Assembly (NCBI RefSeq): GCF_000379965.1
Contig: NZ_KB904327.1
Location: forward strand, 1-64,000
Source of the DNA: Hoylesella nanceiensis DSM 19126 = JCM 15639
Lineage (GTDB): Bacteria; Bacteroidota; Bacteroidia; Bacteroidales; Bacteroidaceae
Direction of reading: 5' to 3'
DNA length: 64,000 nt
This document shows positions 1 to 8,842 of the stretch, one piece after another. A model generated the notes under the pieces. It had not been told where the DNA came from. It searched no databases and saw only the letters and a list, made by a program, of their open reading frames with translations. The position numbers and the translations under genes are program-made. Each line of letters opens with the position of its first letter. Position 1 is the stretch's first letter.

Positions 1-92
1 TTTGAGGGTCGTTGTAGACGACGACGTTGATAGGGTGTAGGTGTAAAGACAGTGATGTCAAAGCCGAGCACTACTAATTGCCCAAAGCTTTC
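1..92 (+). rRNA. rrl: 23S ribosomal RNA, 3' end only
   Basis: The window opens inside the last helices of 23S rRNA. The stretch GTTGATAGGGTGTAGGTGTA followed by GAGCACTACTAATTGCCC matches the conserved 3' terminal region of bacterial 23S rRNA (GTTGATAGGC...GGTACTAAT). A 5S gene lies about 85 bases downstream, as expected at the end of an rRNA operon. The exact 3' end is estimated. A 65-codon reading frame overlapping this region and the 5S gene is not a gene. Confidence 0.9.
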
Positions 93-176
93 AGACACAG
101 ATTATTTTCATCCGTTGTGATTTATTTAATCATACATTTTGCTTGTAGATATGTTATTGATATTATAAAGGTATAT

Positions 177-286
<110 letters not shown>

Positions 287-293
287 TTTTTTT

Positions 294-336
294 AGAGAGA
301 GTTTAGTTGAGTAATCAGTTAAGCTCTCTTTTTTTG
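294..336 (+). terminator. rRNA operon terminator
   Basis: An AGAGAGAGTTTA arm is followed by a loop and by AAGCTCTCT and a run of seven T. It lies directly after 5S, so it most likely ends the rRNA operon transcript. The stem is imperfect. Confidence 0.6.
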
Positions 337-503
337 TGCTTGTATCAGAAGAGGAGCTTGAAGGCATTAAAAAGGAACATCAAAAACACTTATTGAACAC
401 TAAATATCTACGTTCCCATATTATGCTTGTATCAAAAGAGGAGCTTGAAAGCATTAAAGAAATACACAATGAATACTTTTTAAGGTCAGAGAGGAAATAT
501 TAG
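336..503 (+). other. Possible small reading frame made of two copies of one motif
   Basis: A plus-strand frame without stops runs from a GTG at 336 (or an ATG at 423) to TAG at 501-503. It holds two similar blocks exactly 87 bases (29 codons) apart: LVSEEELEGIKKEH and LVSKEELESIKEIH. The DNA copies start at 336 and 423 and agree at about 39 of 45 bases, with several changes at silent or conservative positions. No promoter or strong ribosome binding site is seen apart from possible read-through from the rRNA operon. It could be a 26-55 residue peptide gene, or the remnant of a decayed longer gene. I do not recognise the protein. Confidence 0.3.
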
Positions 504-882
504 TTGGTTAGGTCTGAATGGACTTAGAGGTTAATGAGTATTTGTTCCCCCAAAGCAGAAGAAGGCCTTTTCTATGCATTTATGGAAACCACTTCAGACC
601 AAAGTCCCAATAGATGACTTATGCAGAGAACCTTGTATAGGCCCACAAACACAAATTATAAAGCATTAAAGGCTTGTCTTAGCGACCAGTAAGGAAATAC
701 TTCTTAAATAGAAAAGAATGGCTTAGAGGGGATATCTATACATAAGGAAGAGAGTGTGTATCTTGAAGAAATCTTTCTTTTTATTTAAGATAGATATGTT
801 ATTGGGAACTTATCAATTTAAAATATGAGATTAATGTAATAAAAAGTGCTGTAAAACCTTATTATGATTAGGAGTATTTTTG
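504..882. other. Intergenic stretch with nothing recognised
   Basis: Stops occur in all frames and there is no long inverted repeat or tRNA. No gene, repeat or clear regulatory site is supported here apart from the promoter element that begins at 883. Confidence 0.5.
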
Positions 883-890
883 TACATTTG
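883..890 (+). promoter_or_regulatory. Bacteroidetes -7 element TACATTTG
   Basis: TACATTTG fits the Bacteroidetes -7 consensus TAnnTTTG. No good TTTG lies 18-20 bases upstream, so it is a half-match. It would start a transcript near 897 with a leader of about 110 bases before the small gene at 1008. The leader contains a mini reading frame at 932-967. Confidence 0.4.
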
Positions 891-1007
891 TAAGAGACAA
901 AATAAATAAGACGGTCTTAACTATTAATCTCATGAAAGCAAAAGATGTGCCTTGTGAGAATCTATAACCAAAGAAACAAGTTTATGATAAATACAAAAAC
1001 TACTCCC

Positions 1008-1181
1008 ATGAAAGCATATATTGCGCCCAGAATCCTTTGTGTTCCTTGTGAATGCATTAATTTAATATGTTCAACGGCTCCGCAAGTGCACAATGAGCAT
1101 AGTAGAGAACGACAACTTTCTCATCCAGACTTTTTACCAACAACGATTGATAATGAGGACTATGAGGAAGAAGATAATTAA
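1008..1181 (+). CDS. Small KxYxxP peptide with acidic tail, unknown function
   Basis: A 57-residue peptide beginning MKAYIAPRILCVPCECINL and ending in a very acidic tail (NEDYEEEDN). In-frame starts also exist at 984 and 945. I prefer 1008 because M-K-x-Y-[IV]-[AS]-P is the usual beginning of many short Bacteroidales peptides, and a second example lies at 46942 in this window. It has three cysteines in the first half, no clear signal peptide and no membrane segment. It lies 132 bases before a secreted-protein gene, the same arrangement as at 46942, where the peptide precedes a surface lipoprotein gene. The function of such peptides is not known to me. It is probably a real gene because of the promoter and the family resemblance. 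Confidence 0.55.
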   Translation: MKAYIAPRILCVPCECINLICSTAPQVHNEHSRERQLSHPDFLPTTIDNEDYEEEDN

Positions 1182-1313
1182 TAATAACTTTACATATAGA
1201 TGAGATTCTTAATTGAGATATTTAGAAATCTGATACCAAATAGGTATATTCTATATGAGGAATTAATGTAAGTTACTAATCAAAAATAATATTCTAGAAA
1301 TATACAAACAACT

Positions 1314-2465
1314 ATGAGAACAATTATTTTAAGTCTTTTATTCATCTTTTCGATATCTCTTGCTCATGCAGAAGAGCTGGTGTTGTATCGTTTTGTAAGT
1401 GATCTTAGTACCTTAAAAGTGGGCGATCAGCTTGTTATTGCTAATCCAAAAGCACATGAGGCGATGGGAAAATTCCCTTATACCAAGGGAAGTCATAATC
1501 GAGATGCTATTCCATCTCATTTTATTTCCGAAACAGAATTACTTATAAACCCTGAATTTATTGCAGAACTTGTGCTTGAGGGTGATCCCGATGCTTGGCT
1601 TTTAAAAGATGAAGAGAGTTATTTGTCTGTGAAGGTAGGAGGGAAAAATGAGCTTTTTGTTGCTTCTTCTCCAAGTCACTCTAGGCGGAATGGGGATAAA
1701 GAAACCTTTCTTACCATTTCATTATCAAGTGATAAACGTCACCATAATCTTGTCTTTAATGTCAAATCAAGTTCAAGTTGGATACCCAAACAGCTAACTT
1801 ATAATGCAGGACTTTATTCTTGTTATTCTAAAAGAGATTCTGAAGTAGCTCTTTATCGCCGTGAACGGATTGTTGATGCCATTGTAATTGATGAGCTTAA
1901 AATGGCAACTTATTATTATGGAACAAAGACTTTTGCACTTTCCGAAGGTCTAACCGCCTATACTATTCATGCAAATAATGGAACGTTAATAAAGGGCAGA
2001 ACATACAAAGGTAATCAGGTTCTACCAGCAAATCAAGCAGTGATAATTGAAGGATCACAAGGAGTGTATTTCTTAAAAGAAGCATCTACCAGCGAAGTAG
2101 CCGACCCTGAGAATCTATTACGAGGCAGCGATGTACGCCAAAGCATAGAAGCTGCATCGCCAAATGAGAAGTTATACAAACTAAGTATTGCTGAATCGGA
2201 GGGCATAAGTAGTCTTGGTTTCTATTGGGATAATGAAACTGGAGATAGAATCGTTAATCGTCCTCATAAAGCTTACCTTGCTTTTACGCAATCACCAACT
2301 TCAACTTTGCATTTTATCAGTATGCCAGTGCCTATAACAATGGGTGTAACTGCCATTCGAAATTCATCTAAAAATGATGTGATATACAATCTGTCAGGGC
2401 AAAAAGTGACTCGCCCTGTATCGGGAATATACATCATAAATGGTAAGAAAGTGTATCTAAAATAA
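1314..2465 (+). CDS. Secreted protein with C-terminal Prevotella-type surface motif
   Basis: A 383-residue protein with a clear signal peptide (residues 1-19, hydrophobic LSLLFIFSISLAHA, cleavage after AHA). Residues 24-110 (RFVSDLSTLKVGDQLVIANP...) resemble a beta-rich module often seen in Prevotella secreted proteins, in which a similar LKxGDxVVI segment precedes a block of aromatic and asparagine-rich strands. The last 30 residues (VIYNLSGQKV...GIYIINGKKVYLK) match the short C-terminal motif common on exported Prevotella proteins. That motif resembles type IX secretion sorting domains but is shorter. It is likely exported to the periplasm or surface. No catalytic motif is visible. It is convergent with the beta-galactosidase gene and shares a terminator with it. 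Confidence 0.75.
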   Translation: MRTIILSLLFIFSISLAHAEELVLYRFVSDLSTLKVGDQLVIANPKAHEAMGKFPYTKGSHNRDAIPSHFISETELLINPEFIAELVLEGDPDAWLLKDEESYLSVKVGGKNELFVASSPSHSRRNGDKETFLTISLSSDKRHHNLVFNVKSSSSWIPKQLTYNAGLYSCYSKRDSEVALYRRERIVDAIVIDELKMATYYYGTKTFALSEGLTAYTIHANNGTLIKGRTYKGNQVLPANQAVIIEGSQGVYFLKEASTSEVADPENLLRGSDVRQSIEAASPNEKLYKLSIAESEGISSLGFYWDNETGDRIVNRPHKAYLAFTQSPTSTLHFISMPVPITMGVTAIRNSSKNDVIYNLSGQKVTRPVSGIYIINGKKVYLK

Positions 2466-2588
2466 ATGATTTAAAGCTTTTATCGTATTCATCAGCGATG
2501 AATACTTTGTATATTTAGATAGAATATTGTAGATGATCCCTTTCAACAATTAAAGAAATAGGAGTTGTATTGGAGAATAAATGATATA

Positions 2589-2636
2589 AAAATAGGCTGC
2601 GTCAAGATAGTTATTTACTTGACACAGCCTATTTTT
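2589..2636. terminator. Bidirectional terminator between convergent genes
   Basis: AAAATAGGCTGCGTCAAG is followed by an 11-base loop and CTTGACACAGCCTATTTTTTT. The strong stem has one mismatch, with A-runs on the left and T-runs on the right, so it can end both the plus-strand gene ending at 2465 and the minus-strand gene ending at 2653. Confidence 0.85.
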
Positions 2637-2652
2637 TTGTTCAAACTTATTT

Positions 2653-5600
2653 TTATTTCTCAAGCACCTTGAACTCAGCACCTGCTGCAAAGTCCTGTCC
2701 GTTCTGTTCACTTAAGGCAGTAAAGCGAATGAAACGAGCCTTTACAGGAGTGGTAAGCAAGATAGATTTTTCCTTTCTATTGTTCTCAAACTCACCTTCA
2801 GCAACAGGTTTGCTCCATGTTTTGCCATCATTGCTAATTTGAATGGTGTATTTCTTAATATTACCATTATTGCTGTTTTGGCGTGGAAGATAAGTAAATC
2901 CTTTGATATTCTTCACACTTCCGCAATCGAAATCCACCCAATGAGGAGGAATTGCCACTGTAACAGAGTACATAGTGTGCCAATAAGTATTTGGATTCCC
3001 ATCTGTTAAGTGAGTTGCATCACCCTCACCACTCTCTTGACTTGATGTAAATACGACAGATAGAGGTATGCTTTCGATGCGTGAGAATGATTGACGTGCC
3101 TTGAGCCATTCATTCTCTTTGGTCCATACAGTGATGCTTCCGCCATTGCGAAGATTGATAACCCCAGTATATTTAACAGGCTTTTTGCTGTCATTGATAG
3201 TATAGAAGATATCACCCTTCACACCATTTGCATTAATGGTAACATTACCTTGTTCGTCTCTTGCAATGGTAAGCGGTGTTACACTATTAAGACTTATATC
3301 CGACTTGTTTAAAAGTTCCTTGCTATCTTTTGAACTTACAGGGCGAATGATGTATCCAAATGTGTGTGGAGTTGCCATTACACGGTCGTGTAATAAAGGA
3401 CCACCTTGTCCGCAACTGTTACCTCCTAAACCTGTTATAGCCATATCTAGGTGCAAATAAGTGTAATCACTTTGTGGCAATTCGTGTGGGTGATTAGCCA
3501 TTGCGATAGCATTGTCCGACCAAGGAAGAGCAGAGAAGCTCATCTTATCTTTTGCAATAAAGATTGCCCCAGCATGTGAATTTTTGCTATTGTCAAAGCC
3601 TGTGAGCGACAACCAACGAGTATCTTGGTGGTTACCTGTATCTTGTGGCTTAGGGAATGGTACAAATTCGTTGTTTACATCTTTTTGTTCATAGAGTCCA
3701 ATCATTTGTCCTGTCTTGCGATCAGGGTAGTTATCCACCATACCACGACCATAATAGTTCAGTGTGCTGAGTGATTTTGGTACACGAATAGTGTAACCTA
3801 GCTTTGCAAGTACTAAACTAGGCTTGTTACTTGTGATAGAACTCTCGCTTTCAATGCTTCCATCTGGGAATACAGTGTAAACCACTTGGGTGTTAAAGCG
3901 GAAGTCGTCCTTTCCAAAAGGCTTATCTTTAAACTCAATAAGCTTCTTCCAATTGGCATTACCACCTTCTAAACGATAGCCATGTGGAGCTTGCGACTCT
4001 ATACTAAACACAATAGATACAGAACCATTGTTATTTACATGTGTTGTATAGTTGGTGCATTTGTGTTGCAAGTTGTTCAAACCATTAGCATACCAAGCCT
4101 CATAAGCCCAGTTATCATTGTTGGTCCATGCACGGAAAGCGTTGAGTTCAGGTCCACAACCATCTTCAATGATAGTCTTACCATCATATTTAAGGTTATA
4201 GATAGTACCTTTAGTAAGGTCGAAAGTAGTACTGAATTGATCACCAGAAAGAACTATTTGATTATTCTTTGGTGCTGTTACATTCACTTTTCCTTTAACA
4301 TCCAATGCAGGACGAACCACTGCTAGCTGCACAGGTAATTGTTCTTCAGCCTGAATATATCCAGCTTTTGCCCATGGCATATCGTGTTTTAGGCGATAAG
4401 TGATGTGGAGTAGATATTCTTTATTAGGCTGAAGTCCTTCATTGAGTCCGTTGATTGTGATGTATTTGTGTGTTCTTGCAGGTACACTACCAAGTTCTAA
4501 ACTTCCTTCTTTAACAGGAATACCATCGGCAGTCAGTGTATAAACCATTTGGTAGCTGCTTAAATCATTAGAATAATAGTTCTTGTTGAACACATCTAAT
4601 GTAGCAGTTTTAGCGTCTTTCCATGTTGTTCCAATATATTGGTATACCTTTTTCACTTCAAAGTATTGAGGTTTTGGAGCTTCATCACCAAAGATAATAC
4701 CATTCATAACGAACTGTCCGTCGTTAGGAGTATCGCCAAAGTCACCTCCATAAGCAGCATAACGCTTGCCATCTTTAGTATAATGGTACATACTTTGGTC
4801 GATCCAGTCCCATATTGCACCGCCCATGAAGAAGTTTGTAGACTCCATTGCGTCCCAATAATCAACAAGATTGCCTACTGCATTACCCATAGAATGAGCA
4901 TATTCCGATATATGGAAAGGATATTTGATACCCATTTTACCTTTAACAGCATCACGAGTCCATGCAATACTTGGGTATTGATTAGATCCCATGTCCACAA
5001 TATCATTGTTACGTTCGTATTGTACGGGTCTTGAAGCATCGAAAGCCTTTAGTGAATCGTATGCAACTACGAAGTTATGACCAGGTCCTGCTTCGTTACC
5101 AAGACTCCATATCACGATAGAAGGATTGTTAACAAGTTGATGTGCCATAGTCATTACACGATCAACGTGTGCATCTTGGAACTCTGGAACGTGTGAAAGC
5201 GATGCTTTTCCATAGAAATATTCGTGACTCTCAATGTTTGCTTCGCTCTCTAAATAAATGCCATATTTGTTACAAAGGTGGTAGAAATAAGGGTCATTGG
5301 GGTAGTGAGCGGTACGGATATGGTTGATATTAGCACGCTTCATCAGCATAATTTCACGCTCCATCTGCTCTCTTGAAATAACTTTACCCGTCAATGGGTT
5401 TGTATCATGGCGGTTAACACCCTTGAGTTTTAATGCCTTTCCATTGATATAATAGTATCTTCCAGTCAAACCAAATTCGTCTTCGTGTGCAGGAGTGTCC
5501 TTTATCTCAACACTGCGGAAACCAGTTTGGAAACTAATAGTTTCAATAATCTTTTTACCTTGCATCAATTCTCCAACAAGAACATATACATTTGGCTCCT

Positions 5601-6687
5601 CAGCTGTCCATGGGGCAGCGTTGTTTAAGGTAATGGTTTGCTGAAGATGAGCTAGTTTATTACCACTACATGCAGTCTTTTCCTTTGTTGTTTCAAAGGT
5701 AGTAACCAACTCATTATCATCAGAATATAACTTATTTCGATAGATGCTCCAACGTACACTTAGATCTTTTACATTCTTCTTAGTTAGATTTTGAAATGTA
5801 GTATTAATGTTAATCGTTCCATTTCCATCTTTATAAGTAGGAATAGCCTTCACATCAGCAATGTGCACTTTAGGTTTTGCAGTGACACTAATATCACGGA
5901 AGATACCAGGAAGGCGGAACATGTCTTGTGCTTCAAGGAAACTTCCATCAGAAGAGCGATACACTTCCAATGCAATTTCGTTCTTTCCCTTGTTGATATA
6001 TGGAGTAATATCGAAATGTGCAGTGTTACGTGAGTTCTTAGAGAAACCTACATAGCGTCCATTAATCCAAAGATAGAAGAAAGAGTCTACACCATCGAAG
6101 TTGATATATACTTCCTTTCCGTCCCAATTTGCAGGAACATCAAAACTTCTTCTAAACGAACCCACTTCATTTCTATATTCGTATGTGGTGTAGTTCTTTG
6201 GTGGTTCACGCATAACACCCTTCTTCCAGTCGCCTGGTTCGATGTTATATTTAAAGATAACCCATTGATTAACATAGATGGGTACACCATATTTCAATGT
6301 TCCATCTTTCTGAATTCCAGCCATATTCCAGCTTACAGGTACCTGTAGTCGGTCCCATTTGCTATCATCATAGCCTTTTATAAAGAAATCTTTTGGACGT
6401 TCATCGGGATTCTTAGCAAAGTGAAAGCTCCACTCTCCGTTAAGAGATAGGTAGTCTTTTGCAAATTCTGGCAATACTTTTCTTGCCTCGTTAACAGATG
6501 AGAAAGAAGAAAAAAGCGAACGAGCAGGTAGTTTATTATATCCCAACATACCTGGATTTTGCCATTCTTGTCCTGTAGGTGCCATGTCTTGGCCAAATAG
6601 ATAGCCTCCAACAGGAAGGTTGTCTGCCTGTAAAGGCATGGCTGTTAAAGATGATAACAGCAACGAAAATAACAATTGTTTCTGCAT
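2653..6687 (-). CDS. Secreted GH2 beta-galactosidase with C-terminal binding module
   Basis: A 1344-residue glycoside hydrolase family 2 enzyme that should release terminal beta-galactose from glycans outside the inner membrane. It has a signal peptide (about residues 1-21). A sugar-binding jelly-roll (about 70-270), an Ig-like domain (about 275-390) and a TIM barrel (about 395-700) follow. The acid/base Glu532 lies in WSLGNEAG and the nucleophile Glu595 in HISEYAHSMGN. The later Bgal small-chain-type beta domain spans about 860-1140. After the usual LacZ-like core come a short chitobiase-like module (about 1150-1200, GDIFYTINDSKKPVKY) and an F5/8-type C carbohydrate-binding domain (about 1205-1344, with DGNPNTYWHT and RFIRF). 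This adds about 300 residues to a typical LacZ-like enzyme. It stands alone with no SusCD pair nearby. Its promoter is near 6810-6840. Confidence 0.93.
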   Translation of the reverse strand: MQKQLLFSLLLSSLTAMPLQADNLPVGGYLFGQDMAPTGQEWQNPGMLGYNKLPARSLFSSFSSVNEARKVLPEFAKDYLSLNGEWSFHFAKNPDERPKDFFIKGYDDSKWDRLQVPVSWNMAGIQKDGTLKYGVPIYVNQWVIFKYNIEPGDWKKGVMREPPKNYTTYEYRNEVGSFRRSFDVPANWDGKEVYINFDGVDSFFYLWINGRYVGFSKNSRNTAHFDITPYINKGKNEIALEVYRSSDGSFLEAQDMFRLPGIFRDISVTAKPKVHIADVKAIPTYKDGNGTININTTFQNLTKKNVKDLSVRWSIYRNKLYSDDNELVTTFETTKEKTACSGNKLAHLQQTITLNNAAPWTAEEPNVYVLVGELMQGKKIIETISFQTGFRSVEIKDTPAHEDEFGLTGRYYYINGKALKLKGVNRHDTNPLTGKVISREQMEREIMLMKRANINHIRTAHYPNDPYFYHLCNKYGIYLESEANIESHEYFYGKASLSHVPEFQDAHVDRVMTMAHQLVNNPSIVIWSLGNEAGPGHNFVVAYDSLKAFDASRPVQYERNNDIVDMGSNQYPSIAWTRDAVKGKMGIKYPFHISEYAHSMGNAVGNLVDYWDAMESTNFFMGGAIWDWIDQSMYHYTKDGKRYAAYGGDFGDTPNDGQFVMNGIIFGDEAPKPQYFEVKKVYQYIGTTWKDAKTATLDVFNKNYYSNDLSSYQMVYTLTADGIPVKEGSLELGSVPARTHKYITINGLNEGLQPNKEYLLHITYRLKHDMPWAKAGYIQAEEQLPVQLAVVRPALDVKGKVNVTAPKNNQIVLSGDQFSTTFDLTKGTIYNLKYDGKTIIEDGCGPELNAFRAWTNNDNWAYEAWYANGLNNLQHKCTNYTTHVNNNGSVSIVFSIESQAPHGYRLEGGNANWKKLIEFKDKPFGKDDFRFNTQVVYTVFPDGSIESESSITSNKPSLVLAKLGYTIRVPKSLSTLNYYGRGMVDNYPDRKTGQMIGLYEQKDVNNEFVPFPKPQDTGNHQDTRWLSLTGFDNSKNSHAGAIFIAKDKMSFSALPWSDNAIAMANHPHELPQSDYTYLHLDMAITGLGGNSCGQGGPLLHDRVMATPHTFGYIIRPVSSKDSKELLNKSDISLNSVTPLTIARDEQGNVTINANGVKGDIFYTINDSKKPVKYTGVINLRNGGSITVWTKENEWLKARQSFSRIESIPLSVVFTSSQESGEGDATHLTDGNPNTYWHTMYSVTVAIPPHWVDFDCGSVKNIKGFTYLPRQNSNNGNIKKYTIQISNDGKTWSKPVAEGEFENNRKEKSILLTTPVKARFIRFTALSEQNGQDFAAGAEFKVLEK

Positions 6688-6809
6688 AATAGAATGTTGT
6701 TATACTTAGTTATTGTATTAATGGTAGTCCTTCTTAAAAGGAAATGAAAGTTTGTTGTGTAATAAAACCTTAAATAGATATAGATAACACATCTCAGTTC
6801 CATTGTCTA

Positions 6810-6840
6810 CAAAGTTAATAAAAAAGAACTAACAAACAAC
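6810..6840 (-). promoter_or_regulatory. Promoter of the beta-galactosidase gene
   Basis: On the minus strand TAACTTTG (6810-6817) matches the -7 element. GTTG (6837-6840) lies 19 bases upstream as a weak -33 element. The predicted start is near 6804, giving a leader of about 115 bases. Confidence 0.5.
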
Positions 6841-6960
6841 TATTGGCTTGGAATTCCTATGATAATTCCAGTTCTTTTATTCTTTAAGTAAACATATAGC
6901 AGAAAAATAGTGATTCTTATGCAGTTTCTTCCATTTCTTGTTCTTTATTCATTCGTCTGA

Positions 6961-7048
6961 AATAGCATTGCTTTTGACTTGCAATAGCATTGCTTTTGTG
7001 GTGTAATTGCATTGAGTTTAAACGATAAAAGCATTAAGTTTGTTTGAT
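6961..7048. repeat. 22-bp phased palindrome array A (four units)
   Basis: Four consecutive 22-bp units begin at 6961, 6983, 7005 and 7027. Each starts AAtaGCATTG or a variant (units 1 and 2 share 16 bases, AATAGCATTGCTTTTG), has TT at unit positions 14-15, and ends in a variable 7-bp spacer, usually finishing in T. The 15-bp core AAWAGCAWTGCTWTT is palindromic. Four further arrays of the same size occur in this window (17115, 44267, 54706, 61588). This one lies between the divergent beta-galactosidase and tRNA-Thr promoters. Confidence 0.85.
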
Positions 7049-7204
7049 AGCTTTTGTATGTTAGCTTGCGAAGCTGTTTCATCTTATTTTCAGATAAATA
7101 GCTTATTCAGTAGAAGTGTCTATCCTTTAATCTCCCAATCATAACGACATTAGGGTAAGGACGTGGCTAAATAAAATAGTGAAAATAATTAGTAAAAGGT
7201 TTAT

Positions 7205-7235
7205 TTTGAAAAATAAAAAAATATATATACCTTTG
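7205..7235 (+). promoter_or_regulatory. Promoter of tRNA-Thr
   Basis: TTTG (7205-7208), a 19-base spacer and TACCTTTG (7228-7235) give a full match to the Bacteroidetes primary-sigma consensus. The predicted start is about 30 bases before the mature tRNA. Confidence 0.85.
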
Positions 7236-7271
7236 CATTACTAACAAAAGATTTAGGATTTAAGCTATATT

Positions 7272-7344
7272 GCCGATATGGCTCAGTTGGTAGAGCAATT
7301 CATTCGTAATGAATAGGTCCCCGGTTCGAGCCCGGGTATCGGCT
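7272..7344 (+). tRNA. tRNA-Thr (anticodon CGT)
   Basis: A 73-base cloverleaf. The acceptor GCCGATA pairs with TATCGGC, the D-arm contains GCTCAGTTGGTAGAGC, and the anticodon stem ATTCA/TGAAT encloses loop TTCGTAA, giving anticodon CGT. The T-arm is CCCGG-TTCGAGC-CCGGG. The CCA end is not encoded. It is a single gene with its own promoter and terminator. Confidence 0.95.
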
Positions 7345-7372
7345 CTTTTGTGAGAGCAGAAACTTGTAATTA

Positions 7373-7415
7373 GAATTCTCTAAATTGGTTATTTGAAGAG
7401 AGAATTCATTTTTAT
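7373..7415 (+). terminator. Terminator of tRNA-Thr
   Basis: GAATTCTCT (7373-7381) and AGAGAATTC (7399-7407) form a perfect 9-bp stem followed by ATTTTTATT. Confidence 0.75.
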
Positions 7416-7605
7416 TCAATTTATTTATTGTAAGAAAGTTGTGAGTTACTATTCTTTTAAAGATAAAAAGAGTAGTATAAGCGTGTGTTTATGCTTGAAA
7501 TTTAGTTCATTGAGGCGTTATTCTAAAAACCGAAAAACTGTTTTTGGAAACCTGAACGCAGTGGATCAAAACATAGTTCGCCTGTTATATCCTGCTTTTT
7601 TGTGC

Positions 7606-8841
7606 TTATTTCAATTGGATTTGTTTGAAGCCTACCAGCTGATAGGTGCGTTCTCCCTTACCTTTAAAATAGACATAGGCTTGATATGTGTTTTCAGTTT
7701 GAAAGAAATTACCTTCTGTTGGGAGGGTGGTGATAGTGCCATTAGGCGTTTTAAGAAGATATTGATACGAGTAATATCCCTGTTTAAGGTTAACAACAGC
7801 TGTGTATGCCTTTATTTCTTCGTTATAGGTTAAGCGATATTTTTCAGTAAAACTATTGTTAGTCCACTGACCATTAAGATATATTTCGCCCACTTGTTTG
7901 GGAATAGCAAGGGTGAAATGCACATTGATATAATCAGAAGCAGTGTTGTTTTCGATGTTATCACTATTGCGAATATAGAATGCTCCATTAGCATCTTCAT
8001 CGTAAACATAAGCAAAACGTGCGGTAGTGGGCCATAAAAAGGCGTTGTAGCTATTGTTGTTCCACACCATTCGCTCTACACCCATAGAGGGTTGTGAAGT
8101 GTGAAGCGTCTCAAATTTGTGATATTCGTTACCTGCATCAAATATCAATTGCTTGTTGTGTTGCCATATCATCGATTCGGTTGTAACGATTTGAGGCATA
8201 AAATCCTTTCTAATGTTATCGAGACGATTATTTTGGGTCACCACAATTTTGAACTCTTCTTTAGGATCTTGCGACACATTAGGTGGGTAATTAAGTACAA
8301 TGTTCAATTGTTGATGTCGATTGTTGATATCTAAGTCTGTGTTTGTTGTAGCCTCAATACCTATTTTTACTTTAGGATCTACCACCATAAAGTGAGCAAC
8401 AAGAATTTTAGAATCATTGTTGTTATCATCGTAAACCGTTACCCTATAATTGCCACTCATAAGCAATTGGCACGATTCGTTGGGTATTGAGAACGAATAA
8501 TGGGTGTATTCTGTGTTGGTATTGATAGAAGGTTGAATGTCTTCTATATTCAAATAGTCTGAAAAGCCTCTGATATAGTCGCTTTTAAAGAGTTGTTTCG
8601 ACACCGACCAATCGTCTTCGCAATGTTCAACAGTATAAACATAACGATGATAATTGTGGCTTTTTTCGTCGAAAGAGATGTTGATTGGAACGTTATCGTT
8701 AAGCGAAATGACAGGCGGTTTGAGCCATTTATTGCCTGCAACAATCTGCAATGAGGCGATATTAGAATGGATTATTCTATTTTGTTGCGCCCATGAAGCA
8801 TTGCAACACAGCAGGAGTAGAAAGGCAAAAAGACTCTTCAT
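7606..8841 (-). CDS. DUF5103 family exported protein
   Basis: A 411-residue protein with a signal peptide (1-18, LLLLCCNASWAQ). After it come beta-rich segments typical of DUF5103 proteins: an early block with PINISFDEKSHNYHRYVYTVEHCEDDW, a middle block with FMVVDPKVKIGIEATTNTDLDIN, and a C-terminal block IYLNGQWTNNSFTEKYRLTYNEE. The family is known mainly from Bacteroidetes and its biochemical role is unknown to me. The start is one base after the stop of the upstream receptor gene, so the two are almost certainly translated from one message. A function at the outer membrane together with the receptor is an inference from this coupling. An overlapping plus-strand frame (7393-7833) is a shadow. 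Confidence 0.85.
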   Translation of the reverse strand: MKSLFAFLLLLCCNASWAQQNRIIHSNIASLQIVAGNKWLKPPVISLNDNVPINISFDEKSHNYHRYVYTVEHCEDDWSVSKQLFKSDYIRGFSDYLNIEDIQPSINTNTEYTHYSFSIPNESCQLLMSGNYRVTVYDDNNNDSKILVAHFMVVDPKVKIGIEATTNTDLDINNRHQQLNIVLNYPPNVSQDPKEEFKIVVTQNNRLDNIRKDFMPQIVTTESMIWQHNKQLIFDAGNEYHKFETLHTSQPSMGVERMVWNNNSYNAFLWPTTARFAYVYDEDANGAFYIRNSDNIENNTASDYINVHFTLAIPKQVGEIYLNGQWTNNSFTEKYRLTYNEEIKAYTAVVNLKQGYYSYQYLLKTPNGTITTLPTEGNFFQTENTYQAYVYFKGKGERTYQLVGFKQIQLK

Positions 8842-8842
8842 A

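Noticed and set aside
4639-5034. 131-residue plus-strand frame
   Set aside because: It is antisense to the catalytic barrel of the beta-galactosidase; it is a shadow frame.
6961-7048. 22-bp arrays considered as CRISPR or operator of the beta-galactosidase gene only
   Set aside because: The repeats are not identical, the variable part is only 7 bp, there are no cas genes, and the same arrays occur in 3' regions without promoters.
7393-7833. 146-residue plus-strand reading frame
   Set aside because: Its second half is antisense to the DUF5103 gene, the first half overlaps the tRNA terminator, and the translation has no recognisable features.
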